Origin: Fusarium oxysporum f. sp. lycopersici 4287
Lineage: Eukaryota; Ascomycota; Sordariomycetes; Hypocreales; Nectriaceae
NCBI RefSeq assembly: GCF_000149955.1
Contig: NC_031000.1
Span: 1,749,163-1,813,162 of the forward strand
DNA length: 64,000 nucleotides
Direction of reading: 5' to 3'
This document shows, one piece after another, positions 1-10,557 of this stretch (its first letter is position 1; each line of letters opens with the position of its first letter). The notes beneath the pieces were generated by a model. The model was not told the origin of the DNA. It worked only from the letters and a program-made list of their open reading frames with translations, and did no database searches. The position numbers and the translations under genes are program-made.

Positions 1-1589
1 CGCATCTGCTCATTCATGGGAACCTAAATTCACTTTTCATGGCTTTCGGTACTGTCAGATCGATGGTATGGCACATGACAGTACTCCTCTCGATTTAGTG
101 GAGGCTGTTGTTTGCCATACTGACATGAGAGCCGTGGGAGACTTCTCATGCTCCAATGAGAACCTCAACAAGCTCTTCAGCAATGCACGCTGGAGCACGA
201 AAGGAAACTTTCTTTCCATCCCTTCAGATTGCCCACAGAGAGATGAGCGTCTAGGGTGGACTGGAGACATTGCTCAATTTGCTCCGGCTGCCGTGAAGCT
301 ATTTGACTGTCACGGCTTCCTGGAAGACTGGATGGTTGATGTGGGATATGATCAAGATTGCCGAAAAGGTATCCCAGCATATGTCACACCCAACATATTT
401 GGTGAGGATGTTGGAATCTGGAACCTTCCCCTGCCTGTCGCGATTTGGCATGATGTGGTTGTACTGGTACCATGGGCTCTCTACATGGCGTCTGGTGACA
501 CGCAGATCCTCAGTGACAACTATGACAGTATGAAGAGGTGGATCGAATCTATACCGCGGGATGATAAAGCGCAGAGAAGGTTATGGGCCAGGGAGTCATT
601 TCAACTGGGTGTAAGTGATGCCATGACTGGATTCTGTCAGTGGCTGCTTGTTATCTAACACTTTATAGGATTGGCTAGACCCAACGGCACCACCAGAACA
701 GCCAATGGCCGGGTCTACAGACCCCATTCTAGTGGCAGATGCATTTCTCACTCGTTCATTAGATTTGATGGCTCGTGTTGCGACTGCACTGAACAAGTTA
801 CAAGATGCTCAATGCTACGCTCTAGCGGCAGTCGACTGCCGTCAAGAGTTTCTGGAAGAATACGTGTCACCAAGAGGCCGCATTAGCTCAGATTCTCAGA
901 CAGCTTATGCTTTGGCAATCTGCTTCGAGCTAGTATCCAATGATCAACTGTCCTATGCAGGTCAGCGTCTGGCTACCATCATGAGGAGAAACCAGTTCAA
1001 GATCGGGACAGGCTTTGCAGGAACGCCATTCTTGTGCGAGGCTCTTGTCCGTACTGGGCATGTGCAGGTAGCATATGCTGTACTGCTCTGCCAAGAATGC
1101 CCCTCATGGCTATACACTGTTAGGTCAGGTGCAACAACCATGTGGGAGCGTTGGGATAGCATGCTACCCAATGGCGACATAAACCCTGGTGAAATGACAT
1201 CCTTCAATCACTATTGCTTCGGCTCCGTGATAACGTTTTTATATGAGCGTTTAGGGGGCCTGAAATGTCTTGAACCAGGTTGGACAAGAATCCAGTTTGC
1301 ACCACAGCCCGGTGGTGATATACAATTTGCGAATGCTTATCAAAAGACGCCTTATGGGTTGGCGTCTATACAGTGGTGGGTGGAGGAGGGCAAGTTCTTT
1401 ATGGAGATTGTTGTTCCAGTTATGACAGAAGCCGAAGTTGTTTTGCCAGATGGTAAGGACGAAGTAAGAATCGTCAAGGCTGGGAAATGGTCTTTTTCTT
1501 GCGAGCTTTACGCTCAAGATTGGCCTGTTCTAGCGATTCAAGCTTTTCCAGATGTAGGTCCTACATCTGAGCCTAAGACAGCCCCTTGA
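1..1589 (+). CDS. Alpha-L-rhamnosidase, GH78 family, 3' part
   Basis: This enzyme hydrolyses terminal alpha-L-rhamnose from plant glycosides and pectic side chains, and in fungi it is usually secreted. The gene starts before the window, so its N-terminal modules and signal peptide are not visible. Coding is open from base 2. One intron is inferred at 611-668 (GTAAGT donor, TAG acceptor), joining the exon ending FQLG to DWLDPTAPPEQP, a typical GH78 junction. The catalytic-barrel signature DCPQRDERLGWTGD is present, with the acidic residues of the family. Further on are SFNHYCFGSV and RIQFAPQPGG, which mark the end of the barrel and the C-terminal beta-sandwich domain. Stop TGA at 1587-1589. 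The visible 488 codons contain no frameshift, so the gene is probably functional if its 5' part is intact. Confidence 0.93.
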
Positions 1590-3549
1590 GAGATTTCAAT
1601 GAGCAGATGCAGATTTAGCCCCGCGAGTAGTATTAAAAGCTTTGAGATATACCATTCACCACTAAATACCTGAAAAATGTCTAATGGTGTTGTGTTTAGT
1701 AAATAACAATTATGTAAGACTAGATTACCCCTACACCTTCTCGGCCTTTTATTCCATGAGCCTAGTGAAGTGGCCGAAAACGGAGGAAGAAACCACTCAG
1801 CTATTGGAGTCTGGCATGCACGGTTGTTGACTCAGGCGAGCTTAGTGCAATGTGGTGGCGCCCTAAGTAGGACAGCTCAACCAATTGCATGATTTTCGTC
1901 TTGACCCTCGCTGTCGCCATGGAGTGTGACTTAGCACTCTGTCCAATCGCCTGTTTTACGGATACTAAGAAGCGGGCCACGCATAATCCAAAATCTCAAA
2001 AACGGAATCAGAAATGAGTTAGCGTGCTTTCGATTCTGCCACAAGCTGAGGAGGCTATTGGGTTAATTTACCATGATCCAAAGATTCAGACTATTTCATT
2101 GGTAGATCGTGCAAATTGAAAGGCGGCTGTTGGCAGGCAAAAAATGTCCTCTCAGTATTTCAGGCCAATAAGGTTAGATGTTGGCGGCGACCCTTGGGGT
2201 GGAGCTTAGCAGTAGCGGAGTGAATTTAGTGTCAGCTAGCGTCTGCTCCGCACTCAAGACACACTAGCGTAGCCGTAGGCAGCGGCTGATTGAGCCTGGT
2301 TGGTGGGAGCTGGCTAACTGCTTTCTACTGCTGTACCATCTTATAATGTAACATCTAAATAGGAAAGTTTTAGCACAGGGATATCTCGACTACTGAATCC
2401 AAGTTCAAGTCGGTTTAGTATGTGCCGAGCTTTTAACGCTGCTAATAACAAACCCTTGCTTTTCGGGTGGTTGTTACAGATCAGACCGAGCAGAGAAAAG
2501 TCATTAGTAATTTAGGAGATCGTAGGACTGTTTAGGCCACCCAAGGCTTGTGGGAATACTTAAACATGCATAAGACTAGCTAAGAAAGGAAAAATAACTA
2601 ATTAATTACCCACAGGCGATTAAAGTATATTTTATACAAGGGTAGGTGCAAAAAGTTCCTACCTATACTAGCGCTATACTAAAATATATTATAATTAAAA
2701 TCTTTATGCCTTAATTATTAGTTTTACTAGTAATTCTATTAATAATCTTTTTTTTATTTAAATCATCTTTATTAACCTTGGTAATAATTAGGTTTTTATT
2801 TTTTTTCTATAACGTACATGATAAGCGAGCGTCGCAATCCATTTTTCGCCTTAAAAGGAATTTTTTGAACTAGTCTCAAAGAGTCTACTCAGATTTAAAT
2901 TAGTTCAAATTATAATATAATATACCTAAGTATAATATACTTAAGTATAAACATTATAAAAATTATACCTATTATCTTACTAGAGTTATATTAAAAAGTC
3001 TATTTACACTGTGCTATGCACTGTATTTTAAGGTTTTATATAAGAAATAAAATAGATGAAAATATTTAGAAAATATCTTTTTACATAGTTAAATATACTA
3101 TAGTTACTTAATCTTATATTTCTTAACTTATAACCTTTTTAGCATTTTCTTTTTTAACAAAGATTATAAGAGGTATTATTATCTTGAAGTATTTATAAAT
3201 AAATTTCCTATAGAACTTATAAATGCTAAGAAATACTTAAATCTCTTTATAAGTTATACATTTAGGCTATTTAATAATAATTTAAATCCTTTTTAAATTT
3301 ATCTTAATACCCTTGGTAATTAAAATAAATCCTAAGAACTTAGTTTTATTTTAATAAAAGGAATACTTAAAAGACTTAATATATAACTTTATAGCCTTTA
3401 TATACTCTAAGATCTAATTTAGGTAATTAATATAATCTTCTTTTATCTTTAAGAATATTAAGATTGTTACGATTCGTGCCCGTAACAGCGCTGTAAGGCT
3501 TCTATAAGGCAGCTGTAGCACATCCATGATTGCTTGCATAGCGATTATG
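1590..3549. other. Gene-free region, strongly A+T-rich from about 2560
   Basis: I see no supported gene. From about 2560 to 3465 the sequence becomes very A+T- and TpA-rich with no usable reading frame, as expected for RIP-mutated repeat DNA. At 3465-3487 a 7-bp inverted repeat (TGTTACG...CGTAACA) resembles the start of a fungal LTR, but no partner was found. The Copia element follows immediately. Confidence 0.6.
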
Positions 3550-3882
3550 TGTTGAACAGGTGCTGGGGTCTCACGTGCAAGCAGGGATACTTTAAGATTA
3601 CAGCCGAAATGGTAAAACCTCTAAGGGGTAGATTCAACAGAACACAANNNNNNNNNNNNNNNNNNNNNNNNNNNNNNNNNNNNNNNNNNNNNNNNNNNNN
3701 NNNNNNNNNNNNNNNNNNNNNNNNNNNNNNNNNNNNNNNNNNNNNNNGCTGCAGTCCGGAGTTTCTCTTCTCTATCTCCATCGCTGCGGTAGCGGTGCCT
3801 CGCTCGCCCAAGGTCTGTTGGTCGATTAGCGATTGCCGCATGCAATTCACATCAATGAACCGAATACACGTAATGTCTAACA
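3550..3882 (+). repeat. 5' LTR of the Copia element, interrupted by a gap
   Basis: Starts TGTTGAACAGG and ends TGTCTAACA. The first 98 bases match the 3' LTR and the final part from 3844 matches it again. A 100-N gap and about 96 extra G+C-rich bases (3748-3843) lie between, where the other two LTR copies have only about 12 bases. Confidence 0.85.
3648..3747. other. Assembly gap (100 N)
   Basis: Exactly 100 N, the usual placeholder for a gap of unknown size. It interrupts the 5' LTR. Confidence 0.99.
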
Positions 3883-3954
3883 ATTAAGAGTCTCAATTGC
3901 ATCTCAGCGACCCGCGCACCCAAATGCATACGACTTTCGGTTCATTCTATCACC

Positions 3955-5196
3955 ATGTCGGCCAAACACGCCGAGAGGACCATTAGCTACGCGTCTCCGG
4001 AGGATTGGGACTCCTGGTCCAACGAATTCAAGAAACTGGCGCACGCCTACGACCTGTGGCAGTATATTGATCCAACCGATCGTATCCGATGGCCTCAGCG
4101 ACCAGAACTTCCAGAAATCCGAGACTACCCCAGACAAGCAGATCCGGACGATCCCGATAGTGGCACAATGACGCCCAGCTCAGATTACGTACCGCCCCGG
4201 CGAATCGGAGAGTTGACGTCTGAAGGAAGAGCGGAATACGAGCATGATATCAGGATCTACTCTCTGAAAGAAACGGCGTATAGAGAGACGAAGAAACAGG
4301 AGCAGAAGCTGGTCGAGTTTGTCCTCAAGACGGTCTCGGCCACGTATCAGAAAACATCCTGCGTCACGGGAGACCGATTAGACAAGTGGTATCAGGAGCT
4401 ACGAAGATCTGGAGTGGTATACAACGAACGCCTTCGACCCGAAGCGCGCGACAAGTACCACAAAGCCGTACATACAGCCCCGAAGATCAACAAACTCAAC
4501 GAGTGGGTCACGGAGTGGGAGACGACCATGGCCGAAGCGATCAGCAAGAAAGTCCCCGATGCCCTCGACGCGCAATGCTGGGCGGAAGACCTGAACCGAG
4601 CAATGTATCACGTCCTCCCCAGCTGGGCATCTACTTTCCGACAACACCGACGCCCTCAAATCCTCAACAATTCCCTCAACTATCGAGAGGTCGCTGCCGA
4701 CATTCGATACGAAGCCAAAATGGCCAACGCTAGCGGAAGGCCGTCAGGAATCAAGAGAGGCGCATTCGCAGCCACATACGGCGCTGCATCCAGGAACGAC
4801 AGACCTGAAATCACAGACCGCGATAATGACACTATTGAAGTCCAAGGAGACGCCTCAGATTGGGCGACGGACGAAACATCCTATGCACATCGAGATACGC
4901 GAGGCCAAGGCCGTGGGCGTAGAGCACGAGGCGGCGGAAGAGGAGTATCAATAAAACGAAAACGAGCAGAGACGACCGTCAATCCGAACCCGGATGGCCC
5001 TACTTGTCGAGGATGTTTAGGTTTCCATGACTGGAAAGGCTGCTGGTACTTATTCCCAGCCCAGAAAGCCGAAGGATGGGAGCCCAACCAAGCGATACAA
5101 CGATTAATAAACGACCGTCTCAAGAACGATACTGGTTTGGTGGAGGAAGTCAAACGATTGTCCAAAAGTAGAGACAGAACCACTCAGGACGAGTGA
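3955..5196 (+). CDS. gag: Copia Gag protein
   Basis: Gag forms the virus-like particle that packages the element's RNA. This 413-residue protein is intact, starts 73 bases after the 5' LTR, and has a good CACCATG start. It is rich in charged residues. An RG-rich basic patch (about residues 319-330) precedes a zinc knuckle with C351, C354, H358 and C363. The spacing is CX2CX3HX4C, one residue shorter than the standard retroviral knuckle. It ends at TGA 5194-5196, and the pol frame continues in the same phase directly downstream. Confidence 0.93.
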   Translation: MSAKHAERTISYASPEDWDSWSNEFKKLAHAYDLWQYIDPTDRIRWPQRPELPEIRDYPRQADPDDPDSGTMTPSSDYVPPRRIGELTSEGRAEYEHDIRIYSLKETAYRETKKQEQKLVEFVLKTVSATYQKTSCVTGDRLDKWYQELRRSGVVYNERLRPEARDKYHKAVHTAPKINKLNEWVTEWETTMAEAISKKVPDALDAQCWAEDLNRAMYHVLPSWASTFRQHRRPQILNNSLNYREVAADIRYEAKMANASGRPSGIKRGAFAATYGAASRNDRPEITDRDNDTIEVQGDASDWATDETSYAHRDTRGQGRGRRARGGGRGVSIKRKRAETTVNPNPDGPTCRGCLGFHDWKGCWYLFPAQKAEGWEPNQAIQRLINDRLKNDTGLVEEVKRLSKSRDRTTQDE

Positions 5197-5279
5197 CTTG
5201 GGCGGGGTATGGCACACGTCAAGGCAAGCTACCTAGTGATGCACAACTTTATCGCAGCCTTCAACTGTGCCCCCTACCC
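5194..5279 (+). promoter_or_regulatory. Candidate gag-pol stop-codon readthrough element
   Basis: gag and pol share one frame and are separated only by TGA at 5194-5196. After an 8-base spacer, 5205-5209 (GGGTA) can pair with 5275-5279 (TACCC), and 5211-5215 (GGCAC) with 5267-5271 (GTGCC). An inner pair AAGGC/GCCTT lies at 5221-5225 and 5257-5261. A stop codon followed by an 8-base spacer and a structured RNA is the known layout for retroviral Gag-Pol readthrough, and the Candida Tca2 Copia element has gag-UGA-pol in one frame. The stop could instead be a CGA-to-TGA mutation. Pairing was found by eye. Confidence 0.5.
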
Positions 5280-8200
5280 TCTCAGACATTCTGCCATCCT
5301 TGACTCTGGATCGACAATCCATATCTTCAATGAAGTGTGCAGGTTCCTCAACTACCGACCGGCACCGTCTGGAGACTTCGTCTACGCAGGGGAGTCACCA
5401 GTGGCCATTCACGGGTACGGGAACGTGGATATTCGCGTTCAAGGACCTCAAGGACCCTCTCTTCTCAGATTGCGAGATGTAGCTCATTGCATAAACTTTG
5501 CATGCAATATTGTGTCATACCGCCAGTTGCGGAAAAGGGGCTACTACTGGGATACCAAAGGGAATAACAACCAAATCCGCAGGAAAGATGATTCAATCCT
5601 CTGCACATTGACGGATCATTTCGACCAGTACGTACTGGAGTATATCGACAAATCAACAACGGCAGCGGCATTCCTAGCCAAACGGAAACAGTATGATTCG
5701 TGGACTAAACGCCCTCCTCGCAGTGGAGACGAAACCTTTTGGCACCTTCGACTTGGACACCCAGGGCCTGAAGCACTCAAGCACCTCGTGGGCCAATGTC
5801 GGGGGGTGAAGATCAGAGGGATCTCCACGGTTGAGTGTGATGCTTGTGGAATGGCGAAGGTGAAGCGCCAAGTCCGTCGACAAAGACGAGTTCCACCCGA
5901 GAAGGCTGGAATCCGACTCGCTATTGATTTCCACGACATGAGTGGGGATCCAGGCTACACTTCAGCTATGCTGGTCACCGACCGTTACTCTGGCTATATC
6001 TGGGACTATTATCTTCCCGATCGAACTGCACCAACGCTTATCGGTGCACTTGAGCATCTACTCAGAACACTAGAGCGACAACTCCAGTGTAGGCCCGAAG
6101 TCATCGAGTGTGATAACGAGATCCCGGATAGTCACCAGGTAAGTGACTTCCTCAGTATCAAAAACGGGATGCGCCTAGAGCCCTCCGCGCCATATGCCCA
6201 AAGTCAAAATGGCGGCGCAGAGCGCTCGGGGGGTGTGATCAAGGAGAAAGCTCGTGCAATGAGAGCTGGAGCAAAGCTGCCTTCGTTCCTTTGGGTTGAG
6301 ATCTGGCGCGCTGCCGTATACCTATACAATAGGACACCCAAGTATATCTACAATTGGAAGACGCCATATGAGCGTTTCTACACTTACTTTGCCTTTAGGG
6401 ACGGCGTGGTTGTCACGGAGCGTAAGCCCGATCAAACACACCTACGCGTGTATGGCTGTAAAGCCTTTGCGATGACGACCGATGCTTTGAAAAAGAAGAA
6501 TCGGCGACAACGACTCAATCCCCGAGGTTGGATAGGATACCTGGTCGGGTATAACTCGACAAACATCTACAGGGTCTGGAATCCGTTGACCAACAAGGTC
6601 ATCTCCACTAGAGACGTGATCTTCAACGAGAAGGAGACGTTCTCTGGGGATGTCCAACACCTCAAGGATGATTTAAAAGAACTAAACGAGGAAGAACTTA
6701 TTCAGCATCTCACTGATGCAGAGGTCCCACAGGGATCTAGCATCAATCTGGATGCTTCTACCCAAGAAGAAGACGAGGAATTAAGCGCCTTGCCTGAAGG
6801 ACTAGCGTTTGAGCGGGAGGCTGCAAGTTATCCACATAGAGGGTTTGAACGTGATCTCACGATTACGCAGGGTGAGACTGGCAGGACACTAGTCGTAGGA
6901 GATCGCAATCGAGAAGAGCCTGACGGGACTGATCACCCCTACACGACCGCTCGATTCACTCCCTACCTGACCCCGGAGACTTGCCCTCTACGGCCTGCTG
7001 CCCTTCTGGTCGCTACTATCAGAGAACCTCCCGTGAGGAAGGAGGGGGAAAACCCCCCTCAGTTACGAGCTGCGAAGATGGTGCATGTCCCACCTAGCGC
7101 TGGCACTTCCCCGGGACGAGACGGCGCAAATGGAGCCCCTCGTGTCATTTCAACTCCGAGCAGTTACTGGGAGGCCGCATTTAATGCCGGTCGACTCGCA
7201 TCTGTGAAAGGGACCTGGAATGGCAAGGTGGTGAGTAAGCGGAAGCTCGAGAAGCAGGCGAGCTCGGCCAGCTGCCACCCTGATAGCGGAGAACCTCAGT
7301 TTACGGGAAGTCGAGGGGAATCTACTAAGCTGATGGATTCTCCCAATCGCAAAACACAATCTGCAAAGCTGACAGATTTAGGTGACGGCCAACGCCGAAT
7401 ACACCGGCGAGACATGCCAATATTGCCAAAAAGGCATAAAGACCTCAAGAACCATCCACTAGGTGACCTATTCCGCGAGGCAGAAAAGACTCATCTTGAA
7501 AGCCATAAAGAAATGCGCTCCTGGCGTGAGGTTCAGAGAGAAGAAGCCGCAGGCAAGGAACTCCTGGACTGCATGTGGGTTTATGTATACAAGTTCGACA
7601 AGCACGGATGGTTCACCAAGTGCAAGGCCCGGCTCGTTGTACGAGGCGATCAACAGGCCAAGTCGACACACGAGGATACCTATGCATCCACACTTGCCGG
7701 CAGATCTTTCCGAACACTCATGGCTATAGCTGCTCGCTTTGATTTAGAACTTCTCCAGTATGATGTCGTCAACGCCTTTGTCAATGCTGAACTGAAGCAG
7801 GACGTCTACATGCGGATGCCCGGAGGCTACCGAAAGCCTGGCCTGGTTCTCAAACTTCAGAAAGCACTATACGGCTTGCGCCAGTCACCACTACTTTGGC
7901 AAAAAGAACTAACCACCACCCTTACGAACATTGGGTTCAAGTCTGTACCTCATGAGCCATGCTGTCTCTCGAAAGGAGGAATATTGATATTCTTCTATGT
8001 GGACGACCTCATTGTTGCCTACGAGAAGACCAATCAAAAATCGGTCGAATGGACAATAGGCAAGCTTCGAGAAAAATACCAACTCTCTGGAGGAGATACG
8101 CTACAGTGGTTTCTTGGAATTGAGATTATTCGCGAACGAAACCAACGTCTGATTTTGCTGTCGCATTGNNNNNNNNNNNNNNNNNNNNNNNNNNNNNNNN

Positions 8201-9063
8201 NNNNNNNNNNNNNNNNNNNNNNNNNNNNNNNNNNNNNNNNNNNNNNNNNNNNNNNNNNNNNNNNNNNNNNNNNNNNNNNNNNNNNNNNNNNNNNNNNNNN
8301 NNNNNNNNNNNNNNNNNNNNNNNNNNNNNNNNNNNNNNNNNNNNNNNNNNNNNNNNNNNNNNNNNNNNNNNNNNNNNNNNNNNNNNNNNNNNNNNNNNNN
8401 NNNNNNNNNNNNNNNNNNNNNNNNNNNNNNNNNNNNNNNNNNNNNNNNNNNNNNNNNNNNNNNNNNNNNNNNNNNNNNNNNNNNNNNNNNNNNNNNNNNN
8501 NNNNNNNNNNNNNNNNNNNNNNNNNNNNNNNNNNNNNNNNNNNNNNNNNNNNNNNNNNNNNNNNNNNNNNNNNNNNNNNNNNNNNNNNNNNNNNNNNNNN
8601 NNNNNNNNNNNNNNNNNNNNNNNNNNNNNNNNNNNNNNNNNNNNNNNNNNNNNNNNNNNNNNNNNNNNNNNNNNNNNNNNNNNNNNNNNNNNNNNNNNNN
8701 NNNNNNNNNNNNNNNNNNNNNNNNNNNNNNNNNNNNNNNNNNNNNNNNNNNNNNNNNNNNCGCAGAACCATTCGGCTTATTAATTCCGACGTGGCGCTCC
8801 TGCAGAGCCAAACTTCGACACGTCGACATCCATAAACACCTGCTACGCCAGGAAGCACTCGCTAAGCGGGATCTCGGTCCGGCATACTCCCACCACCGAG
8901 ATGATTGCGGACGGCCTCACGAAGGCATTTCCCCGCTCAGCAGTTCCAGAAGTTCGTCATGCAGGTTGGCCTAGTGGATATTAACGATATGATTCAAGAG
9001 AGAAGGTACAAGAAGCTCACTGCGGAGGACTCTGTCAGAGCAGAGGAACAGCTTGATGGATGA
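5209..9063 (+). CDS. pol: Copia Pol polyprotein (PR-IN-RT-RNase H), gapped and frameshifted at the end
   Basis: Pol supplies the enzymes for particle maturation, reverse transcription and integration. The frame is open from just after the gag stop, with the first ATG at 5209. Domains in order: aspartic protease with D32-S-G-S; integrase zinc region (HLRLGHPG near residue 179, CDAC near 210); DDE integrase core with D in AIDFHDM, D in ECDNE and E in GGAERSGG; reverse transcriptase with ARLVVRGD, QYDVVNAF, YGLRQSP and the catalytic YVDD near residue 930. A 592-N gap (8169-8760) removes the end of RT and the start of RNase H. After the gap, homologous pieces HVDIHKHLLRQE, ISVRHTPTTEM and QFQKFVMQVGLVDI lie in three different frames, ending at TGA 9061-9063. 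This copy is therefore probably not autonomous unless these are sequencing errors near the gap. Confidence 0.93.
8169..8760. other. Assembly gap (592 N) inside pol
   Basis: 592 N. Reading frames that cross it are not evidence of coding. Confidence 0.99.
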
Positions 9064-9150
9064 GCCGAATAAGGGATCGGAAGGATGGCCAACCTGACAA
9101 TAGGAATACGGACTGCACAGATTGAAACACGATGGCAAGTATAGGGCGCG

Positions 9151-9300
9151 TGTTGAACAGGTGCTGGGGTCTCACGTGCAAGCAGGGATACTTTAAGATT
9201 ACAGCCGAAATGGTAAAACCTCTAAGGGGTAGATTTCAACAGAACACAAGATGAATACACCAATTCACATCAATGAACCGAATACACGTAATGTCTGACA
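9151..9300 (+). repeat. 3' LTR of the Copia element
   Basis: 150 bp, TGTTGAAC...TCTGACA. It follows the end of pol by 87 bases. The sequence just before it (AGTATAGGGCGCG) is a weak polypurine tract. It matches the solo LTR at 10020-10169 except for six differences counted by eye. Confidence 0.93.
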
Positions 9301-10014
9301 ATAAGACCTACCCTATGCCGATCTATTCAACAGTTACAACCTTTTATCCATCTATTTCTCCTACCTCCTTACCTCCGATTACACTCATATATCCTTCAAC
9401 ATATATTGAGTTTATAGGCTATTTTATTCAAGCCTTAACACTAGCTATAACCTTCCTTAAGTTATATTATATGACCCTACTTCCTATAATAATATCACCT
9501 AAATGAATATCTAGCTTACTAGGCGCTCTTCTGCTGATACTAACTATTAACCTATAGCAGATTAATAGGAAAATATACTTTAAGTCTATTAATACACTTG
9601 CGGTATAGTTATTTCTATATTAACCCTTAGGCAATTATGCAAAAACTATATTATAATTCTTAATGCTTCTAAGCATATAGATATTATAATTATTAAAAAG
9701 TCTTAGTAGTTAGCTATAAATCTCATCTATTATAGCTAGAGCGGTAGCTATCTCGAAGTAAAGCGCGTAAATCCAGGCTATAGTATAGCGATTATATAGC
9801 AGGCTATTCTCTGCGCTTGCATAAGATATCTTCTATCGCTTTAAGGGTCAAGGATAGTCTTTATTATTGCAGTTATGTAATAAAGTGGGGTTTATATTAA
9901 TAGAATTACTCTCAGGCTGCGCGCCACGGTTAACGCAGGGGACCTGGTTATATAGTAAGGGAAAAGGGGATACTATCTTAATGCTTAATAAGATTATCGT
10001 TTTATCTAAGACTG
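9301..10014. repeat. A+T-rich, RIP-like relic DNA
   Basis: TpA-rich DNA with frequent stops in all frames, between two copies of the same LTR. No gene or intact element is recognisable. It is probably old, heavily mutated repeat sequence. Confidence 0.55.
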
Positions 10015-10019
10015 GTAAT

Positions 10020-10169
10020 TGTTGAACAGGTGCTGTGGTCTCACGTGCAAGCAGGGATACTTTAAGATTACAACCGAAATGGCAAAACCTCTAAGGGGTA
10101 GATTTCAACAGAACACAAGATGAATACACCAATTCACACCAATGAACCGAATACACTTAATGTTTGACA
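10020..10169 (+). repeat. Solo Copia LTR with 5-bp target duplication GTAAT
   Basis: 150 bp from TGTTGAAC to TTTGACA, the same family as the LTRs at 3550 and 9151. It is flanked on both sides by GTAAT (10015-10019 and 10170-10174). A perfect target duplication around a single LTR means a full element inserted here and was then removed by LTR-LTR recombination. Confidence 0.93.
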
Positions 10170-10174
10170 GTAAT

Positions 10175-10557
10175 GCATGAGGAAAAGATAGTAAGGGCAT
10201 AGAGGCTAGGATTAGGCTGCATTAAAGGACTTATTAAATTTACGTGACTTTTATACTACCACTGCCTTATCAGCTTGTCGTAGTAGCTATATCTATTATG
10301 CTTAAGCTGTATTCTGTAAAGTATAGTATAAATTAATTATAGAATTATTTTAATTATAAAAGTTAATTAAGCGATATAAATTTAAAAGCTAGAGCAGAAC
10401 TAACCTTGCTTGCAACGTAAACACGAACTAAGCCTTGAACTGCTCGTTGACCCTCGGCAGATCGTCAGCATTTCCCGCTGAGACCGGGGAATAAACCGAA
10501 TATAGACTGCAGTTGAGAAGTGAACAGGGGTACGCGACAATTAGGGGTACACGACAA
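10175..10557. other. A+T-rich spacer with a short direct repeat
   Basis: No gene is supported. Around 10523-10560 two tandem copies of a roughly 18-base unit (GGGGTACRCGACAATTA) occur, next to the end of the decayed reading frame that follows on the minus strand. Confidence 0.4.

Larger units (their letters stand above)
3550..9300 (+). mobile_element. Ty1/Copia LTR retrotransposon, near complete
   Basis: The order LTR, gag, protease, integrase, reverse transcriptase, RNase H, LTR is diagnostic of the Copia (Pseudoviridae-type) class. The 150-bp 3' LTR (9151-9300) begins TGTTGAAC and ends TCTGACA. The 5' LTR shares its first 98 bases and last 39 bases. gag and the visible pol up to the gap at 8169 are open. 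The RNase H end after the gap has frameshifts. The 5-base flanks (TTATG left, ATAAG right) do not match, so no target-site duplication is seen. This could mean recombination between copies or a scaffold mis-join at one of the gaps. Confidence 0.93.

Noticed and set aside
3465..3549. Start of a second LTR (TGTTACG...CGTAACA)
   Set aside because: Suggestive, but no second copy or right end is in the window, so it is mentioned only in the spacer note.
8166..8858. Long reading frames on both strands through the N run
   Set aside because: They are open only because N codes for X. The real signal there is the frameshifted end of Copia pol.
9273..9506. 77-codon plus-strand frame starting in the 3' LTR
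   Set aside because: A+T-rich RIP-like sequence with no domain. The start is inside the LTR.
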